A stretch of 64,000 bases of DNA from Dipetalonema caudispina (lineage: Eukaryota; Nematoda; Chromadorea; Rhabditida; Onchocercidae), in NCBI GenBank assembly GCA_013365325.1, contig JABVXV010000047.1, forward strand, positions 186,001 to 250,000, given 5' to 3'. The position numbers and the translations under genes are program-made. The notes beneath the pieces were generated by a model. That model did no database searches. It was given only the letters and a program-made list of their open reading frames with translations, and was not told the DNA's origin. Positions 36,358-48,300 of this stretch are shown in pieces. Within the stretch, counting starts at the first letter, position 1, and every line of letters starts with the position of its first letter.

Positions 36358-37471
36358 CTTTTCCACTTCTGCAACACATGAATATAATTGCTGTTACATT
36401 AGCATCCACATGGTTAAGAATAAGTTTGCATGAAGTTTATACGAAAACCATCACTTTTATTACCTTAACACCAATTTGATAGATGAATAACGCCCATTGA
36501 TAAAAATGGTTGCCAGACACAAAGAGCTTCCAGAATTACTAGTAACATCATCCTGGAAAGATTGCACATCTGTCCGAATGAAACGTTAAAACAAGCTCCT
36601 CATTCTTATTCTCAAACCGTTATTATAGGGGTTTTTCCGGCAAGAAAAACTACTAAGCACCTAAAATCCTTACAACAGTGCTTTATCCGAATAAAGTGCC
36701 ACGAAATGCGCTCTCCAAACATGAAAAAAAAAAAGAATCATAACATACACAAAAACTTGATTTTTATAAAACGTCCACTTCTTACATCATGCGGTAACCA
36801 TGGAAACATCGAGTAACAGCTATCGCCGGTTAAAAAATCAACCTGACACGTGGTACCTTCTCTAGGTTCTTACAACTGCACTGCAAATAACAGTGTGGAA
36901 CAGTGAAATTTAGAAAAATTGTGATAATTTTAGTACATCAAATTCTCGACTACATGCACATATAGTATATTGGCTGATAGATATGAAGCAATGATTATTT
37001 CGAAAGATGCACCTTTAATAGTTCTGCATGTGCTATGTGTTGGGAATTTGTCATGTAATCGAAATTTTATGTACCGAATGCAGACAAAAACAATTTCAAA
37101 AATATAGAGTAAGAATATGGAACAACCAGCTAGGAACGTTACATTAAACCTAAATTTGCAAAAGAACAGCAACAGAATTAAACATATCCGAAATCTCTAA
37201 ATTTTAAAAACTCGGTTAAAAACCAAGCAAAGAAATTTAAAAGATATAGAGCAATGCTATAAGCAATTATAAGATGAAGAAACAGCAATGGAATGACGTC
37301 CCGATGATCGAACAACTTAGAAACGAACGATAATTTCTGCGCAGTTGTTAGCAAGAGAAAAGAAAACTGACAAACAGTGGAGGCAAATATTGCGAACAGT
37401 CAACTGCATATTTCACTTACATGACTCAGTCTGACTTTAACAGCAAACAGCTAAACACCAGCAGCAATGTC
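36358..37471. other. Intergenic between p24 gene B and the CDK20 gene
   Basis: About 1.1 kb between same-strand genes. I see only short unsupported ORFs. The distance is long for a classic nematode operon but does not exclude one. The 3' UTR of p24 gene B should begin at the right end, where a 32-bp tandem repeat lies. Confidence 0.45.
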
Positions 37472-37567
37472 CATAGACAACATCTGATTTAAGTAGAAGA
37501 ATTCATAGACAACATCTGATTTAAGTAGAAGAATCCATAAACAACAACCGATTTAAGTAGAAGAATT
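37472..37567. repeat. Three-copy 32-bp tandem repeat
   Basis: Units at 37472-37503, 37504-37535 and 37536-37567 begin CATAGACAACATCTGATTTA and all end AAGTAGAAGAAT plus one base. The first two are almost identical and the third has a few substitutions. On the minus strand the array forms the start of the 3' UTR of p24 gene B; the last copy overlaps its stop codon (37568-37566). Confidence 0.9.
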
Positions 37568-38847
37568 AATCATTCAAGCGACCCTTTCGTAGGATCAGAC
37601 CAATCCTTGAGTTTTCTTCAAAAAGACTACGCACCATGTAGATCTGAAAATGTATTCATTCAACAGTTTAACGTAGTAAAACCAATTTCAGATTAACGAA
37701 AATATCCATAAATCAGATTAACCTGCACAAAGAGGGCAAGCAGCATGACAAACAAGTGCAACACGCTCCAGAAATTTATCATTTCATAGCTGCGTTCAAT
37801 TGCAGTTCGATCAGCCAGTTCTATACTTGCATATTGCCTTTGCAACCTTTCAATGGTATTCAAATTATTTTTAACATTCGTCGTCACATTCTGAAAATGG
37901 GAAACACTTTTGAAACAATTACCAGGAAGCACCAAAATAGAAAATCAGTTAAGTCCAGAGATAGGTATCGATTTAGGTAAAACAAAGGTACCTGAAAACG
38001 GTCAACACGTGTATCCAGCGTACGCAAAACTTCTGCTCCAACATTGATCTGCTGATCAAAACCCCCAAGAAAATGACCTTGAGCATCCAAAAGAAATAAT
38101 TCGAAAAAAACCCGTTTATCCGACTGAATGCTGAATGTATTGTCAAAACAAAATAAGTAGTCGCCGTGACCGGCACTAGCCATATTCAAATCAATCCTGA
38201 AACATTCACAGACTCTCAAAACCTTACACACAGCTTTTTGACAATAAGCACGCTTGACATCGTCAATTTATCGGTGGAAGCCCAGTAATTTTTCTACCAA
38301 TCTAATTTTTCCCTCTCCAATAAGAAACAAAAATTCTAAGGTTCTTCATCCTGTGAGTAGATGAAATCTGAGTAAAGGTGCTTAAAAATATGCTAGGATA
38401 GCTGGTTTCCCCAAATGAATTTTGATTAAGCGCTGGTTCAACATTTAAAGAACAAAAATTTTTAGCAGGACAAACGGTTACAACAAAATTAAAATTTTCA
38501 ACAAACTTGTGCGTCCCATCAGTATGTTTCAAATCATTGATCAAACGTAGTCCTTTCGGTGATGTAACAGAGAATGTAATGTCAAGCCCACCACCCGCAA
38601 TGACCTGTAATTAAGATAGCGATTATTATATGACATCTGTGTACCATTAAGAAGTACTAATTTCCATCCAGAAAACACATGAAGATATTACCTGAAAATC
38701 AACTTCAAATGACTGATATTTTTCATTGGCAATCGTAAAACCGTAACATTCCGTTTTTCCCGCCGGTACAATTATCGTATAATCATACTCGTCTGCTACT
38801 ATCAAGTACGTCGACAGTAAAAAAGATAAGAGATGAAACAGAACCAT
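37566..38847 (-). CDS. p24/TMED cargo receptor B (TMED5-like, gamma subfamily)
   Basis: Five exons: 38847-38692, 38604-38507, 38196-37992, 37890-37723 and 37643-37566, giving 234 residues. A signal peptide (MVLFHLLSFLL) is followed by a GOLD domain with the paired cysteines (KTECYGF and GDYLFCFDNTF). Then come FELFLLD, a coiled coil (~150-185), a transmembrane helix near residues 190-210 and a short cytosolic tail beginning IYMVRSLFEE. The family forms hetero-oligomers that select cargo for COPII/COPI vesicles between ER and Golgi. The SLF aromatic motif is present, but there is no C-terminal dilysine (end ...RLND). An N-V-T site precedes the coil. A TTTACAG acceptor lies at 38927-38925. The first ATG after it opens a short uORF, so the start at 38847 was chosen for its signal peptide. 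It is a tandem paralog of p24 gene A with the same intron positions and phases. Confidence 0.93.
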
Positions 38848-38885
38848 TATCGTAGCATATATACCTCCCAACAAGCAGAAAATTT

Positions 38886-38912
38886 TTACTTTTGATAAAA
38901 TTCTCCATCCAT
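38886..38912 (-). promoter_or_regulatory. Eight-codon upstream ORF in p24 gene B leader
   Basis: The first ATG after the predicted trans-splice acceptor encodes MDGEFYQK and a stop, 38 bases before the main ATG. Translation of the receptor would need leaky scanning or reinitiation (inference). Confidence 0.5.
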
Positions 38913-38980
38913 TTTCTTCCAACACTGTAAAGAAATTTTTAAGTTATACTGAATGAAGTAAACTAAAGATACATCATAAC

Positions 38981-39138
38981 ATGCAAACAAAATTGCTCCC
39001 GGATACTACTTACATCAATCAGAACTTATCACCACCGGTTAAGAGTGCAGTTCGTAACATCCAATGTAAAATAAAGCAATATCGCCGGTGATAAGTTCTG
39101 AACAGTACAAGTAGTATCTGGAAGCAATTTGTTTGCAT
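38981..39138. repeat. Long imperfect inverted repeat, arms about 58 bases
   Basis: The left arm, 38981-39038, and the right arm, about 39084-39138, pair over ATGCAAACA, AATTGCT, GATACTACTT and TCAGAACTTATCACC. A 7-base mismatched bulge and small indels interrupt them, and the spacer is about 45 bases. By hand the arms match at roughly 80% of positions. It lies 55 bases upstream of the p24 gene B trans-splice site, so it would be transcribed as part of the outron. It may be a foldback/MITE-like element or a structured RNA. Confidence 0.85.
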
Positions 39139-40266
39139 TTCATTACTTGCATTTCTAGCGTTTATCCTTACTGGGAAATATTTTCACTCTTCTTGGAGAT
39201 TGACTTATCCCTTGGCATTTTGTGGATAGTGTAACTACAATTTCATATATCACTTAAAGCTTTTTGCAGTTAGTGTTAACATTTCCATTGACCGCTACTA
39301 ACTTCAGTACATTCACTTAGCCCGATAAATCATATACAAATCTCCAGTCCACTCAAATTACATTTTCCACAGCTCGAAATTCACATTTCAGTTAGCACCC
39401 AACCTTCGCTAATAGAAAAAGAAACTTTCTATCGACAGTGTAGAAATCAATAAATTGGATTCAAATTCATTTAGTGAACTGAAATCTCGGCTTTGAAAAG
39501 CAAATGGAAATGCCTTAAAAGCCAGTTATACGTTAATCACGATACTAAACGCCTACTTCATACATTTCCTACCTCTTGTAACTTGACATAGCTTCATCTT
39601 ACATCCGAACTTTGTGATAAGCTTTTATATAAATACATTTATAAACACCGAATCAAATCCTCAGTCATTTATTTCATTAGTGTCGTTTGAACTGTTAGAA
39701 AACTTTTATGAAGAGAAATTACCCGTCGCACATATCGTGAAGAGATATAAAGAAAGTACATCAGCTGGCTACAACAAGCACAATATCCAAATCTTTTAAA
39801 CAAAATGTTATATTTATACTAACTAAACCTAAAACACATTAGATTTTCAACTGCAGAGAAGTGAACTGTTAAATACCACTCGTTGAACCGCAGATGTAAT
39901 AGAGATCGCAACTATTTAACCTCAAAAACTGAAAATAACAAGGGAAATAAATCAATCTAATAAATTAAAATTTTATCATTTATCCAATGAGGTAACCGAT
40001 ATACGAAAAGAGGTAAGTATTCGAAACTAATTATCACATCTTTTTTTACAGTAAAATCCTATTTTTTTATATCACCTGACTCTACCCGGATTATCTTTCT
40101 CTTGTCCACTAGTCATTGGTAAAGTTCTGCAATTTCACATGAAACAAACAGTATTAAACACGCCTATATTATGATATGTATCACAGTTTCCTTTTCATCA
40201 CAGAAATAGGTCATTACAACATATCATAAACTGATCACATGAAAAGATGGAACTGATTAATATGCA
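39139..40266. other. Intergenic between the two p24 genes
   Basis: The stretch contains the 3' flank of p24 gene A and the promoter region of p24 gene B. No ORF has splice support, including the 61-codon plus ORF at 39614-39799. Confidence 0.5.
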
Positions 40267-41882
40267 TCAAAAATGCTGCCGTCTTAATAACTGCCCCAAC
40301 TTCGAATTATCTTCAAACAAACTTCTTATCATATACACCTGGAAAACAAAATAAATTAACATGAAGTGAGAATAAGCTCCTCCCGTTGAAAATAACAACA
40401 GTTTATATGCACCATATAAAATTCTATAATAAAAAGTACCTGCAATAAACCGACGATTATTAAAATGAAGGAGTTGACGATGGACCACAAAGTCACACGT
40501 TCGAGATTGGCATTCATTACCGCTCGGTCGCGTGCTTCATAAGCTCGCAACAGCGACTGATGATATTCGATTTTATTTAGTAGATTTTTGATGTTATTTG
40601 ATGCTTTCTAAAATTAGAATACATCATTTTAACTACTTTCCCAGCAAAAACAAAAATGTGAAGTCATAATTACATGAAAATATGGAAAGAACAATTAACG
40701 ACCAAACCATTAAAAACATTTAGCTAATAATCACTTCATATAAAATGGTATGCTTTAAGTGCTAAGTCTCATTTTATTCTGCAGTGTAGTGTACATTCCT
40801 AGATAATATATCTATAAGGAGGACAATCTTTTAAAAAAGGGTGATACCAACAAAGTCAACAAGTCAGTCCCAAGGGAACCAATCAGGAAACTTACAAACT
40901 TTCTGACAGCTTAATTCTAACTTTTTCCTGGAACAAGCGAACATACCTGGAATTTCTGCATTTCGAAACCAAGTCCGCTGTATTCTTGCCTTACAGGACC
41001 GAATTCCTCAAGCACGTTTGTTTCATCAAAGCTTCCACTTTCATCTAACAAAAAGACTTCGAAGAACAGAACTTTACGTGTTTGATAGCTAAATGAGTTG
41101 TCGAAACATAGCTGATAGTCACCAGATTCCTTCATGGAAAACCTAAATGTTATCATCTAAAAGCAATAGTCGTAGACACTTCTAAAATATTTGAAATATT
41201 TTAAAACATTCGATGTCATCCACCTCTTCAGTAGTAGTTCTAAATGATTATAAACTAAATTTCAGATGAATTTAATCACTTTCAGTTCAACAATGCCACC
41301 AATTTATAAAAACAAACTGCCACAGCTGTTATTATGAAAGAAATTTAAAAAAGAAAATATATAAACGGATATCAGCAATCTGATGATGATCGGTTTATCC
41401 GCATAAATGAAACGCAAACCTTACTTATGGCTTCCCTCCACCTTCTTCGTTTCTTGCAATAAAATTTTGGTACCAAAAAGCATCATAAAATTGATATTCA
41501 AATCGCCACCATCAATCACCTAAAGTAGTTTGAATGTGTCTTCTTGATTTTTCCTTCTTTTACCCTCAAGTAAAAAAAAAGTTAATCCATCCTACTGACT
41601 AGATTCCACATTTCCTTGCATAGAGAATAATTCTAATCCCGACTACAAAGATGAGAAATGTATCCACAATTATTATCATTCCCACTGATAAATTAACAAG
41701 TAACGAAAGAAGAAGCTTGCTTGATAATCAATTTCCATAAACTTATGATGGGTATTATTGACTGTCTGGAAAAAACAATTCTGTTTTCCAGCGTCCACTT
41801 CAATCGTGTAAGCATATTCAGCACCGCGACATATATAAATAAGTAAGCTAAAGATGTAGAACATATACAAATCTGGATCCAT
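40267..41882 (-). CDS. p24/TMED cargo receptor A (TMED5-like, gamma subfamily)
   Basis: Five exons: 41882-41721, 41519-41425, 41142-40947, 40607-40440 and 40338-40267, giving 230 residues. A short hydrophobic leader (MFYIFSLLIYICRG) precedes the GOLD domain with KQNCFF and GDYQLCFDNSFS. The coiled coil reads LLRAYEARDRAVM, followed by one transmembrane helix (SFILIIVGLLQ) and the tail VYMIRSLFED. The coil-to-tail part is close to vertebrate TMED5. The role is cargo selection for ER-Golgi vesicles as part of p24 complexes. The tail ends RRQHF, with no dilysine. An N-N-T glycosylation site lies at about residue 42. A GTTACAG acceptor five bases before the ATG indicates trans-splicing. Intron 1 needs a GC donor (TATCAA|GCAAGC), because the conserved DYQ-VIDGG junction allows no other join. 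Confidence 0.95.
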
Positions 41883-42730
41883 CTGATCTGTAACGCAAGA
41901 AGTGTTAGAAGCATGAAACTATTCCATAATAAGCACACATCATTTAAGAGTGGCTCTGTCGTAAGCTTTTTTATTGATATCATAGCCATTCTTTTGAAAC
42001 GGATGAGAGAATCAACCTAACGGACCAAAAACGGCAACCATTTTTGTACGGTTACAGTTACTTTGCAATGACCATACGTAAACGTCAAGTTTCAACTCGA
42101 AATATTCCAATATAAGTAATGACCATCGGTCAAATTGACAAACAATTTCCAAATGACCGCAAATGATCTGTTTGTATAAGAAATCTTTGTTGAAATGATA
42201 TGAATTTGTCCATTCTGAGAATAAAATATTCCGTTTTTTCCATTTAACTACAAACAGATCGTAATCCAGAACAACCAATACAGAATTCCCACAACGTAAT
42301 CAATTGCGTAAGAAAATCTAAACGTAATAAGAGCAGCTTATCAGCAGTATGGTCTGCAATTTTCGCGATTGTATTTTACGGTTTATGTAAAACGCGGCGA
42401 GCACTAATCGGATGTCATGATACGTGGTGACCGGAATAAAGACGTGGGGGTAAAGGTGGAGAAGCAGTAGTGGTAGAATAAGATATGTGGTACAGTGCGG
42501 TGTCTTCTGTGTTGATCTACAATAATAAAAAGTGTTATTGACGGGTGAAGAGAACGAAGTTTCACTTAGTCTGAAACATTTCTCATTAAGTTGCCGAACA
42601 TTCTGTGGTACTTGCTGTTAATTTGAGAACGATCTAGGAGTGAAATGCTCAGTCTTGAATAATCGTGACAGCTCGTGTTATTGAATTGTTCGACATGTTT
42701 TATCTTTTTTATTTTAATTTCCTTTTCTAG
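41883..42730. promoter_or_regulatory. Divergent promoter region of p24 gene A and the MRTF gene
   Basis: The two genes point away from each other across about 850 bases. A CCTTTTCTAG acceptor ending at 42730 on the plus strand is the likely trans-splice site of the MRTF gene, 64 bases before its first ATG. No core promoter motif is convincing. Confidence 0.45.
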
Positions 42731-42794
42731 GTACCATATTCGAGAAATTAAATTTGGAACTGGGAGATTTATTTGCTTGATCTCGAGCTTATTT

Positions 42795-45272
42795 ATGATC
42801 TTATCGATGGCTACCTTGGGACGACGAATCGAACCTAAACCATCAACAACTAATATATCCGAAGCTATTCCATTCTTACTCGTTCCTGTTGCTCGACAAC
42901 CTGCAGTAGCAATCCCCACTCAGTTCATTCCACGCACAGTTTTTGTTGATGCCCAAAGTCTGCAAACAAATATGGATTCCAATAGAGAAGGTAAAAGTCA
43001 GCGTTATAGCTGGATTTGGAACTTTAAAGAATTTCAAACAAAATCAGATAGTTATCCCAATTATTGTCAGGAGAATAACAATAAGAAATAATAAGATAAG
43101 ATTAAGGTAAGGTTATAATTACATATTTTGTGTCTTAAGAAATCTTCGATATCGAGAACTGTTATAATAATACGTAAGGGTACATCTTTTCTCTCCGTTA
43201 ATTCCTCTCCATGTATATATATATATATATACGTATCTTTTCTAAATCTCAAATTTATTATGATTATCCTCTTTCTGTACTGATCAAACTTAAGCCACTA
43301 CTCTTTTCCTGTTCCGGAAGTATACAAGCATGTTCACAGATCTTCCTTCTTTTGAATTTATTTTTTGTTTCTCATGTTAAATTCTTTATTGGAAATGCGC
43401 AGATATATTTAAATCTTCACTACTGTTGTTCGATTTACTACCTACATTTTCTAACATCAGTTCCGATACATTCTCTTGACTTTATGATTCTAATTCTTTT
43501 TAACAATGTAGTTCTTTGCAGTCCTTACATATCCATATTCTTTTTAATATTGCAATCCGATCCTTTTCGTCACTATGATTCCACCTCGCTTTATTCTTTT
43601 CAATTCAGTTCCCGTTCGTACTACTAGTGCTGATGCTTTTGGGAATCATCCAAATTAAATGGGGAACTTTGCTATCGCTTATGTTCAAACAACGGAGGAC
43701 GATGTACTTCTGTAAAGCTGCAAGCATTAATTAACGGCTCATCTGTAATGTCCATACACTTAATAATATCCTCTTTATTCTATCCATTTGTTCTGCAAAT
43801 TTTCGCCGCGATAAAGCCTTGCATCATATTGGTAGTGAGAAGAACTCGTGCCATATCTGTTAAAACCGTTATAACATCAAGTAAAATATGGAATAATATC
43901 AAAGTGCAAATAATGCCCTTCCAAAGCTTCAAAATTCTATTAAATCTATTGAAGCCATCAGATCTTACGTTTGATATCTCTTTTGACCTTTTTTCCTGGA
44001 AGAAACTTACATAACTGTTACAGCTTTTCTTTTGCATACCGGGAGCTCTTTTTCCCTCGGGATTTTGTGACACTTCTCCACCTAGGCCTGTTCTACTTCC
44101 AATTTTTACACAAAAATGAAGGTGGATAATTTTTCGAACACTGCATTCCTCATCCTTCTTAAAATATAATTTAGACAGCTCATTCTGGTTTTAGTACGGA
44201 ACCAGCTCAATATTGTTGGACCATGGCGAGATATGTGTTTTGGAAGTACTAGGTTTGCCAGTACAACAGTACTGCTTGTTGGTCGACTAAGACTAGGCAG
44301 TAAAGAGGATTTTCATAGCCTGATAACCTGATAAACAGTCTTTGTTTCACTGATGGCACGTGTCCTGGTATCGAATTATGAGTAGGAGATACTTTGTAGA
44401 CACCAAACAGAACTTCATTTATTTTTTTAATCAGGGAATTTTTGTAATTGTACATATTTTAAACGATAACATCATGTTATCTGCGAAGTTTCTAGTTTTG
44501 GAACAGAAATTGTATCATTAAGAGAAGTAAAATAAATTTTTGTTCGCTGTTGTAATAATGAAGAATTTTACTTGAAGATAGGTTTTGGTGTAGCAGCTGT
44601 TAGAGACCAAAATTAATGTTGATGCCATGTGCAAGATTGTTTGGATCAACAGAATGCTAGTTTCTTTGTTGTTTTCTTCCTTGTATCTCTAATTCCTTCT
44701 CATCGTTTGCAAATGTCCGTTTTTATTCGTTTTTGATGTGCCCCAAGTTTGATATATTTTTCCTGAATGAACATCAAAAACTTATGTTTCACTCGTATAT
44801 ATTTCTTTTGACAGTTGTTTGATAAATGACCGGAATTGCGGGACAACTTATTCGGTCTCCGGTTCCGTTATCACTCCAAAAATAGGTATATAGTGTGTCG
44901 TTTCTGAATGAAACATGGAGACGGATGAACATATGAATAACGGTAACATATTGCTTGTTTGTTGAGTACTTTAAAGAACAGCATATGATCGGAAGTAGTT
45001 TTCTCCACAGAGTGGAGAGTCACAATGGACTAAGTGAGCAGACACAGAGACACTGAAAATTTAATCCAAATTGACAGAAACTATTGCTTATTGCTGTTGC
45101 TGACAGCCGTAATCTAATCTGCCGTAATCTAAGATTGAGTACTAACAACAAAAACGATATAATGAATCTTTAAGCAAGACGTGGAACAATAAATGTAAAT
45201 AAATATATAAGTAAATTACATGTATATATATATATATAATCTAGAGAAATATTTGTATTTAAGTTTTTCTTT

Positions 45273-45308
<36 letters not shown>

Positions 45309-48300
45309 GAGTTGTGTAAATGCTTGTATGCATTTATGTAGGTTCCTATGTGAGTGTGATACTGACTGTTCAGCAGCTTTTTGAATTTTTATTAACAATG
45401 AATTTCATTTATGCTTACCTTTCTATTTCGATCTCACCACCAAGAACGATTTATTTTCCTTGCTGCCACAAAAGAGGATTATCACTAAAGAGAGTGGAAA
45501 CCGGTGTTTTAGCGAAACTCATTTATTTGAAGCTTATGAAAAAACTGGACGGGAAATATAACTGTTTAGTTTCCCACTCTAGGAGTTGTTTTATTTTCAT
45601 TTCCTTGTTTTGCGAAATCTGGTATACATTTATCAAGACAAAGTGTTGCGTGAAGCATCATCGAAACTTTTGTCTCACTCTATCTTGATTTTTCATTTGC
45701 AATTATCACCTGTTGTTTAATTGTAGGATTCTTCTACGTGTACCACTAAGTATTTTTTCTTCCCAGATCCTGATCGATTAGGTGATGTCCATTTATTATC
45801 TCTTTTGCAAATATCCATAGATGTTGTACCCCAAAAATTTGTTAGATGGTAAAGTGAGACGTCGGACATTACACTCCCTCAATTAACTTATTTAACTTTG
45901 GTTAACAATATTTAACTTTATTTTTATGTATGATTGTGCAACAGAGGAATATAAAGAGAGCAACTTGCAAAAGTAGCTTTTGCAGCTCTTCGAGTGAAGC
46001 TAGAACGTCGTCCAGCACAAGGATATCTTATACAACGTGGCATTCTTCCAGGTGATTTAATTTCTTCTTTATATTTTCTAACTTTGCTTTCGTCTTTTTT
46101 CTTCTATATATGGAAAACTTTATTTAAAAAAGAAAAAAAAAAAAAGAACTAGATACAGCAGTTTCAGTTTTTACATAAGTGGAAAACTGATTAAGGAATG
46201 AGGAGAATTACAGCTTCTCGAAGAGGTTAATTAAAGAATGGATTCCAAGGTTGTCCTAAATATTAGAATATCGAAAAAAGTAGGACCAACTTAAGGAGGT
46301 GGAACTTTCGAAAACCAGTTTCTGACCTCTCTGTACTGTTCTGTTTGACCGTTCATCAATTTGTACAAATAACTTCCATCAATTTTTACGTTGATTATGT
46401 CACCAAAGATCAAATAGTGTTCACTACATTTTTTTGTTGCCCTCTTTCCTTCTACCTTCATAAAACAGGAAGTCTCAATGTGTCTTTTTTTAACAATGCA
46501 TTATCACTGTGGCATTTATAGCTGACAGGTTTTAATAAATAATAAGCTTTATGATGCTGTTAGGACCTCCTTTGGAATAGTGTAAGTATAAGGGTAGTGT
46601 CCTTGTATTTCATCAATCGGCTTTTTTTTTTGATATTCACTATCCGGACTTATGTCTGTCATCATTTGCAGATATTAAGTAGCGTTAAAACAGCTATACT
46701 GTGATGAAAAATGTTGATAGATGGTTTAATGTTTTTTCTGATGGTTAAAGGGTAACTTAGATTCCCGGCCTCTAAGTTGATAGTTATTGTTTCATGACTT
46801 AACAAAAAATGAGACTTCCGGTTGCCTGCATGTATGATTATTTGCCTAAAGATTAATATGTGTCGTCAACAGGAAGTGAGAGTCGGCTAACGGTGTGAAA
46901 TGCAATCAGGAGAATGAGTGTTGTGACGTAAGTGAAGGCACTGCTTCATGTGTGAGTGTGTATGTCTATTTATGATTCATCGAAAAATACGATGTTTTCC
47001 TAAAGGGTATTGCTGCTGATTAATCCGTTTGATGGGGGAAGGTGGGATGGGTTAGACTGGATGCAAGCATGGTTGGATTCATTTGTTTATTTCAGATAAT
47101 TGAATCATTTTGTGGCAGTGTGGACCCCACACAACGGACGACAGTTGTTGCGCATTTTTTTCGTTGTAATGAGCTGATGCATTTTCTGAAAATTTATCAG
47201 ATTTCAGCTTATCAGTCGTAATGTAAAATTCCTTCTCATAGCATCCTTCTCAAATTCCACTTGTATACTTTAAAAAAATTATTCCGTAGTTTTTGACGCT
47301 TTATTGTAAATATTTTGTAGTGACTGAGCATGCGCATGCTTTCGAGCAAGCAAGTCATGACCGATCAATGGAGCTTGGGATGTATTTTACTTCATTACTG
47401 ACTTAGCTTAAAATTGGGTTTCCCGAACTTTTAAGTACGAATTAAGATGTCTGGATCTGATAACTAAACCTGTGCAAAGATGTAATTAAAGAAGTTCCGA
47501 GTGGGGGAAATTGGCTAGATACAGTGCATTAGAAAGAAAGTAACTAGTATCTATAGGTACAAAAAAAAAAAACGTTTGACTTATTGATTAACAAGAAAAT
47601 TTTCCTCCCATTTATTCTTGGATTGTTTTGGGTACCTGAAATTGTGTAAAGAAGTAATCCCGATTTCCTGGAGGTTCCTGGAATCAGACTTACGAAAGTC
47701 GACCTCGAACAGCTTTCTTTTAGATTTCTCAGACCGTCCACCTCCTTCCCGAAAATCCTGTTTCTTTTCCTCGGTTTTGTTAGCTCACTCGTTCCCAGTG
47801 TATGTATATATATATATAGCCATTTTTTTCAACTGTATAGTAGTTGGCCACAAGTTTGCCTTCAAGTTTTGAGGGCAAATAATAACTTACCTTTCTTTGG
47901 TAGCTTCTCGAAAAAGTTTTGCGGATTTTTTTTCTTCCTTCAGCCTTCTCGTTGTTTGATCCATATCATTTCGCATTTGAGTGCTTCGCCCGAGCAACCC
48001 TTCAACGTTGAATCCAGAATATTGCCGATCATGTTTCTAATGCAATCGTTATCATTGATTGTATCCGAAATATGATTGACTTTACAGTAATGACAAAGTG
48101 TTGTAAAGTTATTTGGTTAACTTCTGGGTAGCATACCGCTGATCCCGTCATTTGGCCAACATTATTTGAAAGTTGTCGCATTGGGAGATAGTTTCCATAC
48201 CCCACATATCATACTTCGGCTGCATCTTTACATTGTGTAACGAATTGAATAGTGCAGAATTTAGAGCATTTGAGAAGCATTCATTCCCCAATGTATGCCA

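Larger units (their letters stand above)
42991..45985 (+). other. MRTF intron 1
   Basis: A 3.0 kb intron rich in T on the plus strand. It contains TA-dinucleotide runs and a 33-base T homopolymer. ORFs such as 43211-43627 run through hydrophobic or low-complexity sequence without splice support. No separate gene is supported. Confidence 0.6.
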
